Origin: RBG-13-51-18 sp963739395
GTDB taxonomy: Bacteria; Chloroflexota; Dehalococcoidia; Dehalococcoidales; RBG-16-60-22
NCBI GenBank assembly: GCA_963739395.1
Contig: CAVUAE010000001.1
Coordinates: 930,001-994,000 of the forward strand
DNA: 64,000 bases
Direction: 5' to 3'
Every line of letters starts with the position of its first letter. Within the stretch, counting starts at the first letter, position 1. This document shows positions 25,014 through 33,277 of this stretch, piece by piece. The notes under the pieces are model-generated. The model did not search any database. It was not told where the DNA came from and worked only from the letters and a program-made list of their open reading frames with translations. The position numbers and the translations under genes were made by a program.

Positions 25014-26348
25014 ATGTTTACTAGACCAGATAATTGGGCAAGTCTTACCTGGCAGCAAAAACGCGACCTGCGCCTTAACCATTGGATAAGCGCCCCAGGT
25101 ATCAAGTTCGTCAATAAACAAGCAGAAAAAGATTACAAAGCACGCGTCACTCGCCTGGCGAAAGCCGTGAAAATGGAAATCCCCGACCGCGTTCCCTGTA
25201 TGATTCCCACCGGCTGGTTTCCCGCCCAGAACGCCGGCGTCCCGCTTAAGAAAGTCATGTATGACCCCGAACTGATGAAAAAGGTCTGGCTTAAGTTCGT
25301 TGATGAATACGACTCCGATTCTTTCGACGGTACGCTTTTCTTCCAGGCAAAAATCAATGAATTGATGGAAGCCAAGACAATGAAATGGCCCGGTCATGGT
25401 CTGCCGGACGAAGCTCATTCCTATCAATACGTGGAAGGCGTCTATATGCAAGCCGATGAATACGACCTTTTTATGAAAGACCCCTTCGACTTCCAGTTGC
25501 TCAAGCTTTTACCGCGTACCATGGGTGTTTTCGAGCCATTCAAGGATATGGCTTCGTTTTCGTCTTATCAAGGACTTCCCCAGCGCTTGATGATGATGTG
25601 CCTTGACCCGAAATTCCAAAAATTATTTAAAGCCATCAAAGAATCCAGTAAGGAACTGCCAGCCTGGGGCAAAGCCAACGCCGAGACCACGGCGGGCGCC
25701 AACGCCAAGGGATTCCCTGTTTTCCGCGGCGGTCTGGCAGTCGCCCCATTTGACGTTTTTGCCGATAGCCTGCGCGGCACGCAGGGCATCGTCATGGATA
25801 TGTTCCGCCAGCCGGAAAAAATACATGAGGCGATGGAGTTTGTCCTGCCCCAATTACTAACCGGATCTATTTCTATGGCGGACGGCGCTGATTGTCCGGT
25901 CATCATGATGCCCTTGCATAAAGGTGACGATACCTTTATGTCCGATAAACAGTTCGAGGTGTTTTACTGGCCAACCTTCCGCCGCCTTCTGCTAGGTATG
26001 GTTGACGAGGGACTGGTCCCCTATCCCGTGGCAGAAGGCGCTTACAATCGGCGTCTGGAATATATCTCGGATATGCCTAAATCCGCCATCGCCTGGATGT
26101 TCGACCAGACCAATATGGCTAATGCCAAGAAAACAGTCGGCAAAGTTTCCTGCATCGCCGGTAATGTACCGGTGTCCATCGCCTATACAAAGTCGGCGGC
26201 GGAGATGAAAGAGTATTGTCGTAAGCTTATTGAAACCTGCGCCCCGGGCGGCGGTTATATCCTCACCGGCGGCTCCACTTTTGACATGGCTAAACCGGAA
26301 AACCTACGCGCTATGATGGATGCCGCTAAGGAGTATGGGAAGTACTAG
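25014..26348 (+). CDS. UroD-family corrinoid methyltransferase, paralogue 4
   Basis: This 444-residue copy starts at an ATG preceded by GGAGG and opens with NWASLTWQQKRDLRLNHWI. Motifs are MMPLHKGDDTF (His), PVAEGAY (Glu retained although PF is PV), SCIAGNVPVS (Cys) and CAPGGGYIL. WMFDQTN replaces WYFDQTD. It shares with paralogue 2 the SYQGLPQRLMMMC segment, suggesting that 2 and 4 are closer to each other in the substrate-facing region. Same array and direction; expected to methylate the shared corrinoid protein from its own substrate. Confidence 0.9.
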   Translation: MFTRPDNWASLTWQQKRDLRLNHWISAPGIKFVNKQAEKDYKARVTRLAKAVKMEIPDRVPCMIPTGWFPAQNAGVPLKKVMYDPELMKKVWLKFVDEYDSDSFDGTLFFQAKINELMEAKTMKWPGHGLPDEAHSYQYVEGVYMQADEYDLFMKDPFDFQLLKLLPRTMGVFEPFKDMASFSSYQGLPQRLMMMCLDPKFQKLFKAIKESSKELPAWGKANAETTAGANAKGFPVFRGGLAVAPFDVFADSLRGTQGIVMDMFRQPEKIHEAMEFVLPQLLTGSISMADGADCPVIMMPLHKGDDTFMSDKQFEVFYWPTFRRLLLGMVDEGLVPYPVAEGAYNRRLEYISDMPKSAIAWMFDQTNMANAKKTVGKVSCIAGNVPVSIAYTKSAAEMKEYCRKLIETCAPGGGYILTGGSTFDMAKPENLRAMMDAAKEYGKY

Positions 26349-26354
26349 TTTAAC

Positions 26355-26476
26355 TGTCATTGCGAGCCCCGCCTTGTCGGGGCGCGGCAATCTCAAACAC
26401 CGATTTTAATAATAGATAGGGATTGCCACGTCGCTTTGGTTCGACAAGCTCATCACGAGCGCTCCTCGTAATGACA
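26355..26476. repeat. REP-like long imperfect inverted repeat
   Basis: The outer arms TGTCATTGCGAG (26355-26366) and CTCGTAATGACA (26465-26476) match at 11 of 12 positions, and inner elements (GGCAATCTC, GGGATTGCC) are also inverted. This is the well-known type of dispersed palindromic element found in many bacterial genomes; no transposase is present. Confidence 0.75.
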
Positions 26477-26499
26477 AAGTGCGTTAACAGGAGGCTACT

Positions 26500-27843
26500 A
26501 TGGATGGCATTGCTAACTGGAAAGAATTAACTCCTGACCAGAAAAGGCAAGCCAGATTTAAACGCTGGCTGGATGCCCCCGGCCTTAAATTTAAGAATAA
26601 AGAAGCGGAACAACTTTATAAGACTAGAGTAACCCGTTACATCAAAGCCATCAGCATGGAAGAAGCCGACCGCGTTCCCTGCAGCCTGCCTTTAGGCTGG
26701 TTCCCCGCTTATTATGCCGGTTACGACCTTAAAACGGTAATGTATGATTACGGAAAAATGAAAAAAGCCTGGCTGAAGTTTGTGCATGATTTCGGCGATA
26801 TGGATAGTCACGGTGGACCCGGACTCATCCTGCCGGCGAAAGCGCTGGAAATTTTGGGACACAAAATGCATAAATGGCCGGGACATGGTCTCGCCGATAA
26901 TGTGCCCTCGTACCAGTTTGTCGAAAGCGAGTACATGAAAGCTAATGAATACGACCACCTCATCCAGGACCCCTCTGATTTCTGGCTGCGTGTTTTCATG
27001 CCCCGCCAAGCCGATGCATTCGCCCCGTTGGCAAAATTCATGCATTTGAACCCGGTAATAGGCTTACCTATCAGTACCATACCAGCGTTCTCCACGCCGG
27101 AGATGCAGGCGATGTTTAAGAAAATCTGGGCTGCCGGTGCCGAGATGGATAAATGGATGAAAGTCATCGGTGAGGTAAACAACACGACGTTATCCGAAGG
27201 CTTACCGTCTTTTAACGGAGGCGGTTATTCCGGGGCGCCATTTGATATGCTGACTGATTTTTGCCGGGGTACGCAGGGTATTTTCATGGATGTCTTTCGT
27301 CAGCCGGGAAAAATTCATGAAGCCATGGAAAGACTGGTGCCCATTATGATTGAAGCAGCGGTAAGTTCCGCCGAGGGTTCGTTATCGCCGGTTCTTATGA
27401 TGCCCCTGCACAAGGGCGAAAAAGGCTTCATGTCCCCCAAGCAGTTCGAGGAATTTTACTGGCCTACTTTTAAACGGGTCCTACTGGGGATTATTAATGA
27501 AGGTCTCGTGCCGATGCCATTTGCCGAGGGCAACTATATACCCCGCCTGGAAATCATCCAGGATATGCCTAAAGGCTCGATAGTCTGGTACTTCGAATAT
27601 ATGGATATGGCGCATGCCAAACGGACAGTCGGTAAGAAAAATTGCATTATGGGCAACCTGCCGATTTCTATTATGGTTACCGGCACGGCGAAGGAAGTAA
27701 AAGAAGGCTGTCGTAAGCTTATCGAGGACTGTGCCGCCGGCGGAGGTTATGTTCTGACTGCCGCCGCCCAAATGGACCAGGGTAAGATAGAAAACCTGCA
27801 TGCTATGATGGACGCGGCTAAAGAGTACGGCGTTTATAAATAG
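26500..27843 (+). CDS. UroD-family corrinoid methyltransferase, paralogue 5
   Basis: The 447-residue protein follows an AGGAGG box. It opens with ANWKELTPDQKRQARFKRWL and has MMPLHKGEKGF (His), MPFAEGNY (Glu), NCIMGNLPIS (Cys) and CAAGGGYVL. WYFEYMD replaces WYFDQTD, a change it shares in type with paralogue 6 (WYFEVMD), so 5 and 6 form a sub-pair. The glycines around SFNGGGYSGAPFD are characteristic of this copy. Same predicted function as the others, with an unknown methyl donor. Confidence 0.9.
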   Translation: MDGIANWKELTPDQKRQARFKRWLDAPGLKFKNKEAEQLYKTRVTRYIKAISMEEADRVPCSLPLGWFPAYYAGYDLKTVMYDYGKMKKAWLKFVHDFGDMDSHGGPGLILPAKALEILGHKMHKWPGHGLADNVPSYQFVESEYMKANEYDHLIQDPSDFWLRVFMPRQADAFAPLAKFMHLNPVIGLPISTIPAFSTPEMQAMFKKIWAAGAEMDKWMKVIGEVNNTTLSEGLPSFNGGGYSGAPFDMLTDFCRGTQGIFMDVFRQPGKIHEAMERLVPIMIEAAVSSAEGSLSPVLMMPLHKGEKGFMSPKQFEEFYWPTFKRVLLGIINEGLVPMPFAEGNYIPRLEIIQDMPKGSIVWYFEYMDMAHAKRTVGKKNCIMGNLPISIMVTGTAKEVKEGCRKLIEDCAAGGGYVLTAAAQMDQGKIENLHAMMDAAKEYGVYK

Positions 27844-27883
27844 AGATTCAGCGATAAATGAAAAAGAAAAGGACTAGTCAGCC

Positions 27884-29194
27884 ATGACATGGCAGGAAAA
27901 ACGGGAAGAAAGATTTAAGAAATGGCTCGAAGCTCCCGGCGTCACCTTCAACAGCCCGGAGGCGAAAAGGAAATATCAGGAGCGCGTCACCCGCTTCATT
28001 AAAGTCATCAAACTGGAAAAACCCGACCGCGTGCCGGTGATTTTACCAGCTGGTTATTATCCCGCTATTTACGCCGGTTATTCTCTCAAAGAGGTCATGT
28101 ACGATTATAAAAAGCTGGCTAAAGCCTGGCTGAAGTTTAACCATGATTTCCAGCCGGATAGTTTTATTGGCCCTGGTCTGGTATATCCCGGCCGTGTTAT
28201 CGAGAAAATCGGTCATAAGCTGCATAAATGGCCCGGCCATGGTCTACCGGATAATGCCCCTATGTATCAATTCGTCGAGGGCGTTTATATGCAGCCGGAG
28301 GAATACGATGACTTTATAGAAAATCCCACCGAGTACTGGATGAGGGTTTTCTTACCCCGTACCGCCGGTGCCCTCGAGTCCTTCCAGTATCTGACGCCCT
28401 TTAACCCCGTTATGACTAATCCGCTCGGCTGGGTAATGTCTTTCGCTAATCTTGACGTGCGAAAATCCTTTGAGTCATTAATTGACGCCGGTAAGGAAAT
28501 CGCTAAATGGCGCGACGCCGTCGGCAAAGTCAACCAAGAGGCGTTGGCGGAGGGTTTCGCTTCGTTCAGCGGGGCAGCTATGGCTGGCGCGCCTTTCGAC
28601 AACCTTTCCGATGTCCTCCGCGGCACTCAGGGCATCGTCATGGATATGTTCCGCCGACCGGATAAAATTAAAGAGGCTATGGAGCGGCTGGTACCCATCA
28701 TCGTTAAAGGGGCGGTGAAGGGAGCCGAAAATTCTTTGAGTCCGGTGGTCATGATGCCCCTGCATAAAGGCGATAATTCCTTCATGTCCGGCAAGCAGTT
28801 CGAGGAATTTTACTGGCCTACCTTAAAGAAAGTGCTGCTTGGTATGGTCAACGAGGGACTCGTCCCCATGCCCTTTGCCGAGGGCAATTACGAGCCCCGA
28901 CTCGACCTTATAAAAGATATGCCCCACTCATCGGTCGTCTGGTACTTCGAGGTCATGGACATGTCGAAGGCCAAAAAAGTATTAGGTAATGTATCCTGTA
29001 TCACCGGCAATGTCCCCGCCTCGATAGTCGCCACTGGCACGCCCGAAGAAGTTAAACAAGCCTGCCGCAAGCTAATAACTATCTGCGCTCCCGGTGGCGG
29101 TTATATTCTCATGGGCGCAGCCAGCGTCAGTAAATGCAATCCGGAGAACCTGCACGCCATGATGGCAGCGGCGGAGGAATACGGCAAGTATTAA
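27884..29194 (+). CDS. UroD-family corrinoid methyltransferase, paralogue 6
   Basis: At 436 residues this is the shortest copy because it begins directly at MTWQEKREERF; upstream in-frame codons offer no better start, and the Shine-Dalgarno is only a weak AAGGA at larger distance. It has MMPLHKGDNSF (His), MPFAEGNY (Glu), SCITGNVPAS (Cys), CAPGGGYIL and the sub-pair motif WYFEVMD. It is 41 bp from paralogue 5, the shortest spacing in the array, and is the last copy before the tetrahydrofolate methyltransferase. Confidence 0.9.
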   Translation: MTWQEKREERFKKWLEAPGVTFNSPEAKRKYQERVTRFIKVIKLEKPDRVPVILPAGYYPAIYAGYSLKEVMYDYKKLAKAWLKFNHDFQPDSFIGPGLVYPGRVIEKIGHKLHKWPGHGLPDNAPMYQFVEGVYMQPEEYDDFIENPTEYWMRVFLPRTAGALESFQYLTPFNPVMTNPLGWVMSFANLDVRKSFESLIDAGKEIAKWRDAVGKVNQEALAEGFASFSGAAMAGAPFDNLSDVLRGTQGIVMDMFRRPDKIKEAMERLVPIIVKGAVKGAENSLSPVVMMPLHKGDNSFMSGKQFEEFYWPTLKKVLLGMVNEGLVPMPFAEGNYEPRLDLIKDMPHSSVVWYFEVMDMSKAKKVLGNVSCITGNVPASIVATGTPEEVKQACRKLITICAPGGGYILMGAASVSKCNPENLHAMMAAAEEYGKY

Positions 29195-29297
29195 ATACGT
29201 TTAATACGTATACCTTGCTTATCTTATTTTCTTTATCAGCATTTTAGCGGATGCAAGAATTTTTAATTTAAGGCATAATAGATAGGATGCCCTATTG

Positions 29298-29319
29298 AAA
29301 CCGTCTAAGAATACGGTTT
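29298..29319 (+). other. small hairpin before the tetrahydrofolate methyltransferase gene
   Basis: AAACCGT (29298-29304) and ACGGTTT (29313-29319) pair perfectly over 7 bp with an 8-nt loop in the 152-bp gap. No T-run follows, so read-through from the array is likely. Confidence 0.35.
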
Positions 29320-29346
29320 AGATAAATAAAAACAGGAGAAATAATA

Positions 29347-30204
29347 ATGGAAACAAAAGTATCTACCCCGACTAGAGAAGTCATCATTTCTTACGACCGT
29401 CCTACGGTTATCATCGGCGAGCGTATAAATCCGACCGGTAAGAAGAAACTCGCTGAAGCGCTTAAAAACGGCGACCTTTCTGTCGTCAAAAAGGAAGCTT
29501 TGGAACAGGTTGCCGCCGGCGCAACTATCCTCGACTGCAACGTCAATGCCCCCGGCGTTAATGATGTGAAACTTCTCCCCGAGGCTATTAAACTCATTCA
29601 GGCAACGGTTGACGTGCCTCTCTGCATCGATAGTCCCAACTCCGATGCTCTAGAAGCCGGACTGAAAGTCTATAAAGGCAAACCGCTGGTCAACTCCGTG
29701 AGTGCAGAAAAAGCAAAACTAGAGCGCGTCCTGCCCCTAATCAAAGAGTACGGCGCCGCGGTCACCGGTTTAGTCCAGGACGAAGATGGCATTCCTAAAA
29801 CCGCCGAACGCCGCGTGGCTAATGCTTATAAGATTGTCGAGGCCGCCGCGAAAATGGGTATCCCCAAGGAAGATATCATTATCGATGTCATGACTTATCC
29901 TATCGGCGTCGAGCCTAAAGCCGCTATGGACGTTCTCGCCGCCTTGCGACAGATACGTAAGGAGCTTGGCTTGAACATGACGATGGGCGCAAGCAATATA
30001 TCTTTCGGCATGCCGGATCGACCGATACTGAATAGTGCCTGGATAGCGATGGTTATCGAGGCTGGCGGTACCGCTCTAATTGCCGACGCGGCTAAGGTTA
30101 TGCCGGCCGTGTTATCCGCCGACCTTCTCCTGGGGCGCGATAGGTTCGCCCGGCGCTATCTGGAAGACCACCGCAAACGCGCTGCCGAACAGCCGCCGAA
30201 ATAA
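29347..30204 (+). CDS. methyltetrahydrofolate:corrinoid methyltransferase (MtgA/MtvA/AcsE family)
   Basis: The 285-residue protein has the pterin-binding TIM-barrel fold shared with dihydropteroate synthase and the MeTr enzymes: VIIGERINPTGKKKL, ATILDCNVNAPGVND, LCIDSPNSDALEAGL, LVNSVS and MTMGASNISFGMP. It lacks the extra domains of MetH. An ACAGGAGAAA box precedes the ATG. In known systems this enzyme moves the methyl group from the corrinoid protein to tetrahydrofolate (or the reverse), feeding the Wood-Ljungdahl methyl branch. At the end of the array it would be the shared acceptor-side enzyme for all six UroD-family paralogues. No reductive activator gene is in the window. Confidence 0.95.
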   Translation: METKVSTPTREVIISYDRPTVIIGERINPTGKKKLAEALKNGDLSVVKKEALEQVAAGATILDCNVNAPGVNDVKLLPEAIKLIQATVDVPLCIDSPNSDALEAGLKVYKGKPLVNSVSAEKAKLERVLPLIKEYGAAVTGLVQDEDGIPKTAERRVANAYKIVEAAAKMGIPKEDIIIDVMTYPIGVEPKAAMDVLAALRQIRKELGLNMTMGASNISFGMPDRPILNSAWIAMVIEAGGTALIADAAKVMPAVLSADLLLGRDRFARRYLEDHRKRAAEQPPK

Positions 30205-30237
30205 CAAAATATCACACTGAAAGCATAGAAAAACCTC

Positions 30238-30264
30238 GGGGTGGGGATATGTAATCCTCACCCC
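30238..30264 (+). terminator. possible terminator after the methyl-transfer array
   Basis: GGGGTGGGGAT (30238-30248) pairs with ATCCTCACCCC (30254-30264) with one mismatch and a short loop, 34 bp after the stop. The following sequence (CTTATG) is not T-rich, so termination may need a factor. Confidence 0.5.
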
Positions 30265-30317
30265 CTTATGCTTGACACCTATCATCGTTAACAGATATAC
30301 TTAAGATTGCGTCTCAA

Positions 30318-30392
<75 letters not shown>

Positions 30393-30404
30393 ACGATAAT
30401 TGAT

Positions 30405-30436
30405 AAGCCCATCTCGAATGGTGGGCTTTATGTTTT
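30405..30436 (+). terminator. terminator of tRNA-fMet
   Basis: AAGCCCA (30405-30411) pairs with TGGGCTT (30422-30428), followed by TATGTTTTTA. A very similar hairpin follows the duplicated tRNA end at 31596. Confidence 0.7.
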
Positions 30437-30530
30437 TAGATATATCGTGTATAATGTCAACATTTTGTAGTTATTGGCGCATAAAAAAGGAAAGCAAATT
30501 TTTAACATTACATAAAAAGGAGCAACAAAA

Positions 30531-31043
30531 ATGGAAAACGGTCAAAAAATGTTCTTTGATTTTATCATGGAACGCACGCAAGATGGCAAGCAGGAAGCAA
30601 TGGCCGCAGCCTTGGAGGAGAGCTTCAGGCCACCACAAGAGGGCAGATTTGACCCGGATGCTTTTAAGAGAGGCATTGAGGTCATAACATCCATGTTGAA
30701 ACCGGAAGCCGTTGCAGAATTTCAAAAGATGATGAACCCTTTCGGCGACATGGAAGAAAGCGGCGAACCGCAAGAACTAAAGAACATGCTGGAGCAGCCT
30801 AACAAGTACAAATGTAGAGATAATACTCCAAGCGTTTCAAAAGATGAGATGCGCGCGGCATTCGCATGCTCTAAAAAAGCGCACGAGATGAAATGCGACT
30901 GTTGGAACACTCATTGCGTATTTTACGGCGATTGCCGAAAATGTATTGTATTTCATTTGTGCTTGAAGCAGTTCCCAACTTGCCAAAGGGCTCTGTTGGG
31001 GGACTTAGAGGAACACTATATTGTGTTTAGCCGCGATAAATAG
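30531..31043 (+). CDS. unrecognised protein with C-terminal Cys-rich domain (copy 1)
   Basis: An AAAAGGAG box precedes this 170-residue protein. Residues 1-80 are helical and acidic, without a recognised domain. From about residue 85 a module begins with LEQPNKYK and runs through DEMRAAFACSKKAHE to CDCWNTHCVFYGDCRKC, then CLKQFPTC and HYIVFSRDK; this module is repeated in the next gene with high similarity. Seven cysteines are spaced C-x-C-x4-C-x5-C-x2-C-x5-C-x6-C, suggesting zinc or Fe-S binding. No signal peptide. Cytoplasmic, function unknown. Confidence 0.8.
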   Translation: MENGQKMFFDFIMERTQDGKQEAMAAALEESFRPPQEGRFDPDAFKRGIEVITSMLKPEAVAEFQKMMNPFGDMEESGEPQELKNMLEQPNKYKCRDNTPSVSKDEMRAAFACSKKAHEMKCDCWNTHCVFYGDCRKCIVFHLCLKQFPTCQRALLGDLEEHYIVFSRDK

Positions 31044-31097
31044 TACATATTTCGCGAATCGTCAGACCAACTTATTATGATGAAAGGGTGCACTAAA

Positions 31098-31373
31098 ATG
31101 CAAGAAGAAAAAAACATACTGGAACAGCCGAACAAATACAAATGGAGAGAAAATCCTCCAAAAGTCACCCCCGGGGAAATGCGTATGGCAATGGCGCACG
31201 CCCGTGAAGCGGACAAGCTCGAATGCGATTGTTGGAATACCAAATGTCCAAACTTCGGCGATTGCCGGAAGTGCGTTGTGTACGAAATGTGTTTGAAACA
31301 ATTACCGACTTGCGAAAGGGATCTATTGGAGGAATTGCAGCAACACTATATTGCTTTTAGCGGCGATAAATAG
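31098..31373 (+). CDS. unrecognised small Cys-rich protein (copy 2)
   Basis: The start at 31098 is set by AAGGGTG 7 nt upstream; in-frame ATGs at 31077 and 31080 have no comparable signal. The 91-residue product is essentially the Cys-rich module of the preceding gene alone: LEQPNKYKWRENPP, GEMRMAMAHAREADK, CDCWNTKCPNFGDCRKC, CLKQLPTC and HYIAFSGDK. The seven Cys and the GDCRKC core are invariant between the two. The upstream gene thus seems to be a fusion of this module with an extra helical domain, or this one is its truncated duplicate. Function unknown. Confidence 0.8.
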   Translation: MQEEKNILEQPNKYKWRENPPKVTPGEMRMAMAHAREADKLECDCWNTKCPNFGDCRKCVVYEMCLKQLPTCERDLLEELQQHYIAFSGDK

Positions 31374-31429
31374 CACATATTCAAAAGCAAACCGCATACT
31401 CTAGCCACGCTTGGAGGCAAGCAGTAAGG

Positions 31430-31503
31430 ATGCACGCCCGATTTTCTGGAAGAGCATCCCGATTGTATCGGGAAAGTCACGAGTTCGAATCTCGTACGCT
31501 CCA
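31430..31503 (+). pseudogene. decayed tRNA (Thr-like, anticodon TGT)
   Basis: The 3' half looks like a tRNA: GGAAGAGCA (3' side of a D-arm), anticodon stem TCCCG/CGGGA with loop ATTGTAT, a perfect T-arm ACGAG TTCGAAT CTCGT (31479-31495) and acceptor ACGCTCC. The 5' acceptor and D-stem do not pair with these (only the first three acceptor pairs can form), so it cannot fold as an intact tRNA. Confidence 0.6.
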
Positions 31504-31574
31504 CCCGAGGGGATTCGAACTGAACCAATTATGGTATACTAAAGGAAAGGCAAACAGTTCTGTCTATTGTACAA

Positions 31575-31587
31575 CCCCCGCTACCAA
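31575..31587 (+). repeat. duplicate of the tRNA-fMet 3' end
   Basis: CCCCCGCTACCAA repeats exactly the tRNA-fMet 3' end at 30381-30393, 1.2 kb upstream, and both copies are followed by similar GCCCA/TGGGC terminator hairpins. This is the pattern left by an insertion at, or duplication of, a tRNA 3' end. Confidence 0.75.
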
Positions 31588-31595
31588 ATAAAGAT

Positions 31596-31627
31596 AAAGC
31601 CCAGTTCGATGCTGGGCTTTTTTGTTT
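31596..31627 (+). terminator. intrinsic terminator
   Basis: AAAGCCCAG (31596-31604) and CTGGGCTTT (31612-31620) form a perfect 9-bp stem followed by TTTGTTTG. It probably ends transcription from the Cys-rich genes. Confidence 0.85.
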
Positions 31628-31705
31628 GCCTGCTTCCCTTGACATTTCCATATCGAATGGCGCATAATAAGCGAACAAACATTCTAATATCAAGGAGAAT
31701 AAATC

Positions 31706-32137
31706 ATGGTAAAAGTAAATTTTTTCTTAAGATTCCCGGGCACCTGCGAACAAGCCTTTATGTTCTATCAATCCGTCTTCGGCGGGGAACTATTCATGCT
31801 GCAGCGCTTTAAGGAGATGATACCTCACGGTTTTAAAATAGAAAAAGAGGACGAAGAGAAAATCGCCTTTGTCGCCTTGAAGCTGGGTAAAAAGATTTTA
31901 TTCGGTGGCGATGATTATAACCAGACCTTCTCCAAACCACTGGTGCAGGGAAACAACGTTCCCCTTGGTGTCAGCGCCGCGAGCAAGAAAGACGCAGGAA
32001 AGTTGTACGACGCGTTATCCGAGGGCGGCACGGAAAAAAGCCCCCTGGCTGATATGTACTGGGGTCAGTACACCGGCTCTTTTAAAGATAAATTTGGTAT
32101 CTGGTGGAATGTGAGTTATTACCACCCTAAAAAATAA
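31706..32137 (+). CDS. PhnB-like VOC (glyoxalase/bleomycin-resistance fold) protein
   Basis: The 143-residue protein has the PhnB-like signature NFFLRFPGTCEQAFMFYQSVFGGEL, a central ILFGGDDY strand, and a C-terminal DKFGIWWNVSY motif, all typical of this branch of the vicinal-oxygen-chelate superfamily. Members are small metal-binding or demetallated barrels with mostly unknown substrates. AAGGAG lies upstream of the ATG. It stands alone after a terminator and converges with the Fe-S protein gene (11 bp between stops). Confidence 0.92.
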   Translation: MVKVNFFLRFPGTCEQAFMFYQSVFGGELFMLQRFKEMIPHGFKIEKEDEEKIAFVALKLGKKILFGGDDYNQTFSKPLVQGNNVPLGVSAASKKDAGKLYDALSEGGTEKSPLADMYWGQYTGSFKDKFGIWWNVSYYHPKK

Positions 32138-32148
32138 ATAGTTTACGG

Positions 32149-33225
32149 TTACCTCTCCGCCAGTATTTTGTAAAGGCCGGTGCTATCCTTCGGCGGGACG
32201 GCTTCCTGCTCTTTCTTGACCAGTCTTAAAGCTTCCGACGGGCAGTTTGCTACGCAGTTGCCGCACCCGATACAGCGGTCTAAGTTGATTGTTGTATACC
32301 CATTCTGCTCGTCAATTTTAACGGCATTAATCTGGCATTTTTCGACACATATCCCGCAGGCGGTGCACTTTTCCGTGTCGACTACAGCATAAAAGTTGTG
32401 CGCCCAATTCACTGCCGGATTGGGCGACATCTTAAGTCTGGTAAGGACGCCGCAGCAGCACCCGCAACAGGCGCAGACGAAGTCAACTTTCTGGTAGTTG
32501 GTCGGCTGCAGGACAAGTCCGTCTTCTTCATTCTGGCGCATAATTTCCAGGGCTTTTTCACGGGTTACTTCTTTTGCCAAGCCGAGTTTGATGAAATGCC
32601 TGGCCCAATCGCCGAAGGACATGCAGGTCTCTTCACGCGTTGTTACATGACAGGGTTTCCCCCTTTGTTTCGCCCCTTCCCGACACATACAGCTGCTAGC
32701 GATGATAGGTCCGTCGGTGGTTTTGATAATTTCTCTGATTTGGTCGTAGGTGGCGATACGATGTTCCAACGGGATGCTTTTTTCCACGGGAATAGTCCGC
32801 AGCTGCGATACTTTTGTACTGGCATACGCCTTACCAAATTCTCCACTCGTATATTCACCAAAATCCGCCCAGAACTGGGGCGTCGCTTTATTTCCATGCA
32901 ATTCCACGATACCGACTAATAGAGGCATAGTAAAATAGTGTTCAGTACCGTTTTTCAACGTGCTGCAGATGGCTCCGTTTCTTTCTATCTCCTCCAGCAG
33001 ACTCTTTACTTTTTCTAAAGATATGCTGTTGCTTTTAACTTGATTATAGATATCCAGAGCGGACTGTGGCGTGTAGTTTAAGTGAAGCGCTAAGCTCGCC
33101 TGTTCTGGAGTGAAAAGTTCCTTTAAAATGCGAATCTCAACTCCAGACTTCGTGGCGGGGAAGCCTACTGCTTGCTTATCCAGATGCTGCTGAAGTTCGA
33201 CATAGACCTTATCTGCGTTTTGCAT
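32149..33225 (-). CDS. 4Fe-4S ferredoxin-like protein with winged-helix N-terminus and CCGCC motif
   Basis: The 358-residue protein has a helical N-terminus that reads like a winged helix (LFTPEQASLALHL, then LLEEIERNGAIC), a middle region with SSCMCREGAKQRGKPCH and a dense VCACCGCCCGVL cluster, and a C-terminal 2x[4Fe-4S] ferredoxin domain (CTACGICVEKCQ and CIGCGNCVANCP). Proteins of this layout are common in anaerobes and often sit beside dehydrogenases, but their reaction is not established. An electron-transfer role is likely. It is followed in the opposite direction only by the VOC gene; upstream is an SDR gene on the same strand. Confidence 0.85.
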   Translation of the reverse strand: MQNADKVYVELQQHLDKQAVGFPATKSGVEIRILKELFTPEQASLALHLNYTPQSALDIYNQVKSNSISLEKVKSLLEEIERNGAICSTLKNGTEHYFTMPLLVGIVELHGNKATPQFWADFGEYTSGEFGKAYASTKVSQLRTIPVEKSIPLEHRIATYDQIREIIKTTDGPIIASSCMCREGAKQRGKPCHVTTREETCMSFGDWARHFIKLGLAKEVTREKALEIMRQNEEDGLVLQPTNYQKVDFVCACCGCCCGVLTRLKMSPNPAVNWAHNFYAVVDTEKCTACGICVEKCQINAVKIDEQNGYTTINLDRCIGCGNCVANCPSEALRLVKKEQEAVPPKDSTGLYKILAER

Positions 33226-33277
33226 CCAAGTTAATTTCCTTTCTTATCTATATAAAACAACTAGATTATTAAAAATA

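Noticed and set aside
20735..29194. Reading the six genes as uroporphyrinogen decarboxylases (HemE) for haem synthesis
   Set aside because: They are ~100 residues longer than HemE, occur as six tandem copies beside a corrinoid protein and a methyltetrahydrofolate methyltransferase, and carry His/Glu/Cys motifs fitting methyltransferases.
31430..31503. Functional tRNA-Thr(TGT)
   Set aside because: The anticodon and T arms are good, but the 5' acceptor and D-stem do not pair with the 3' half.
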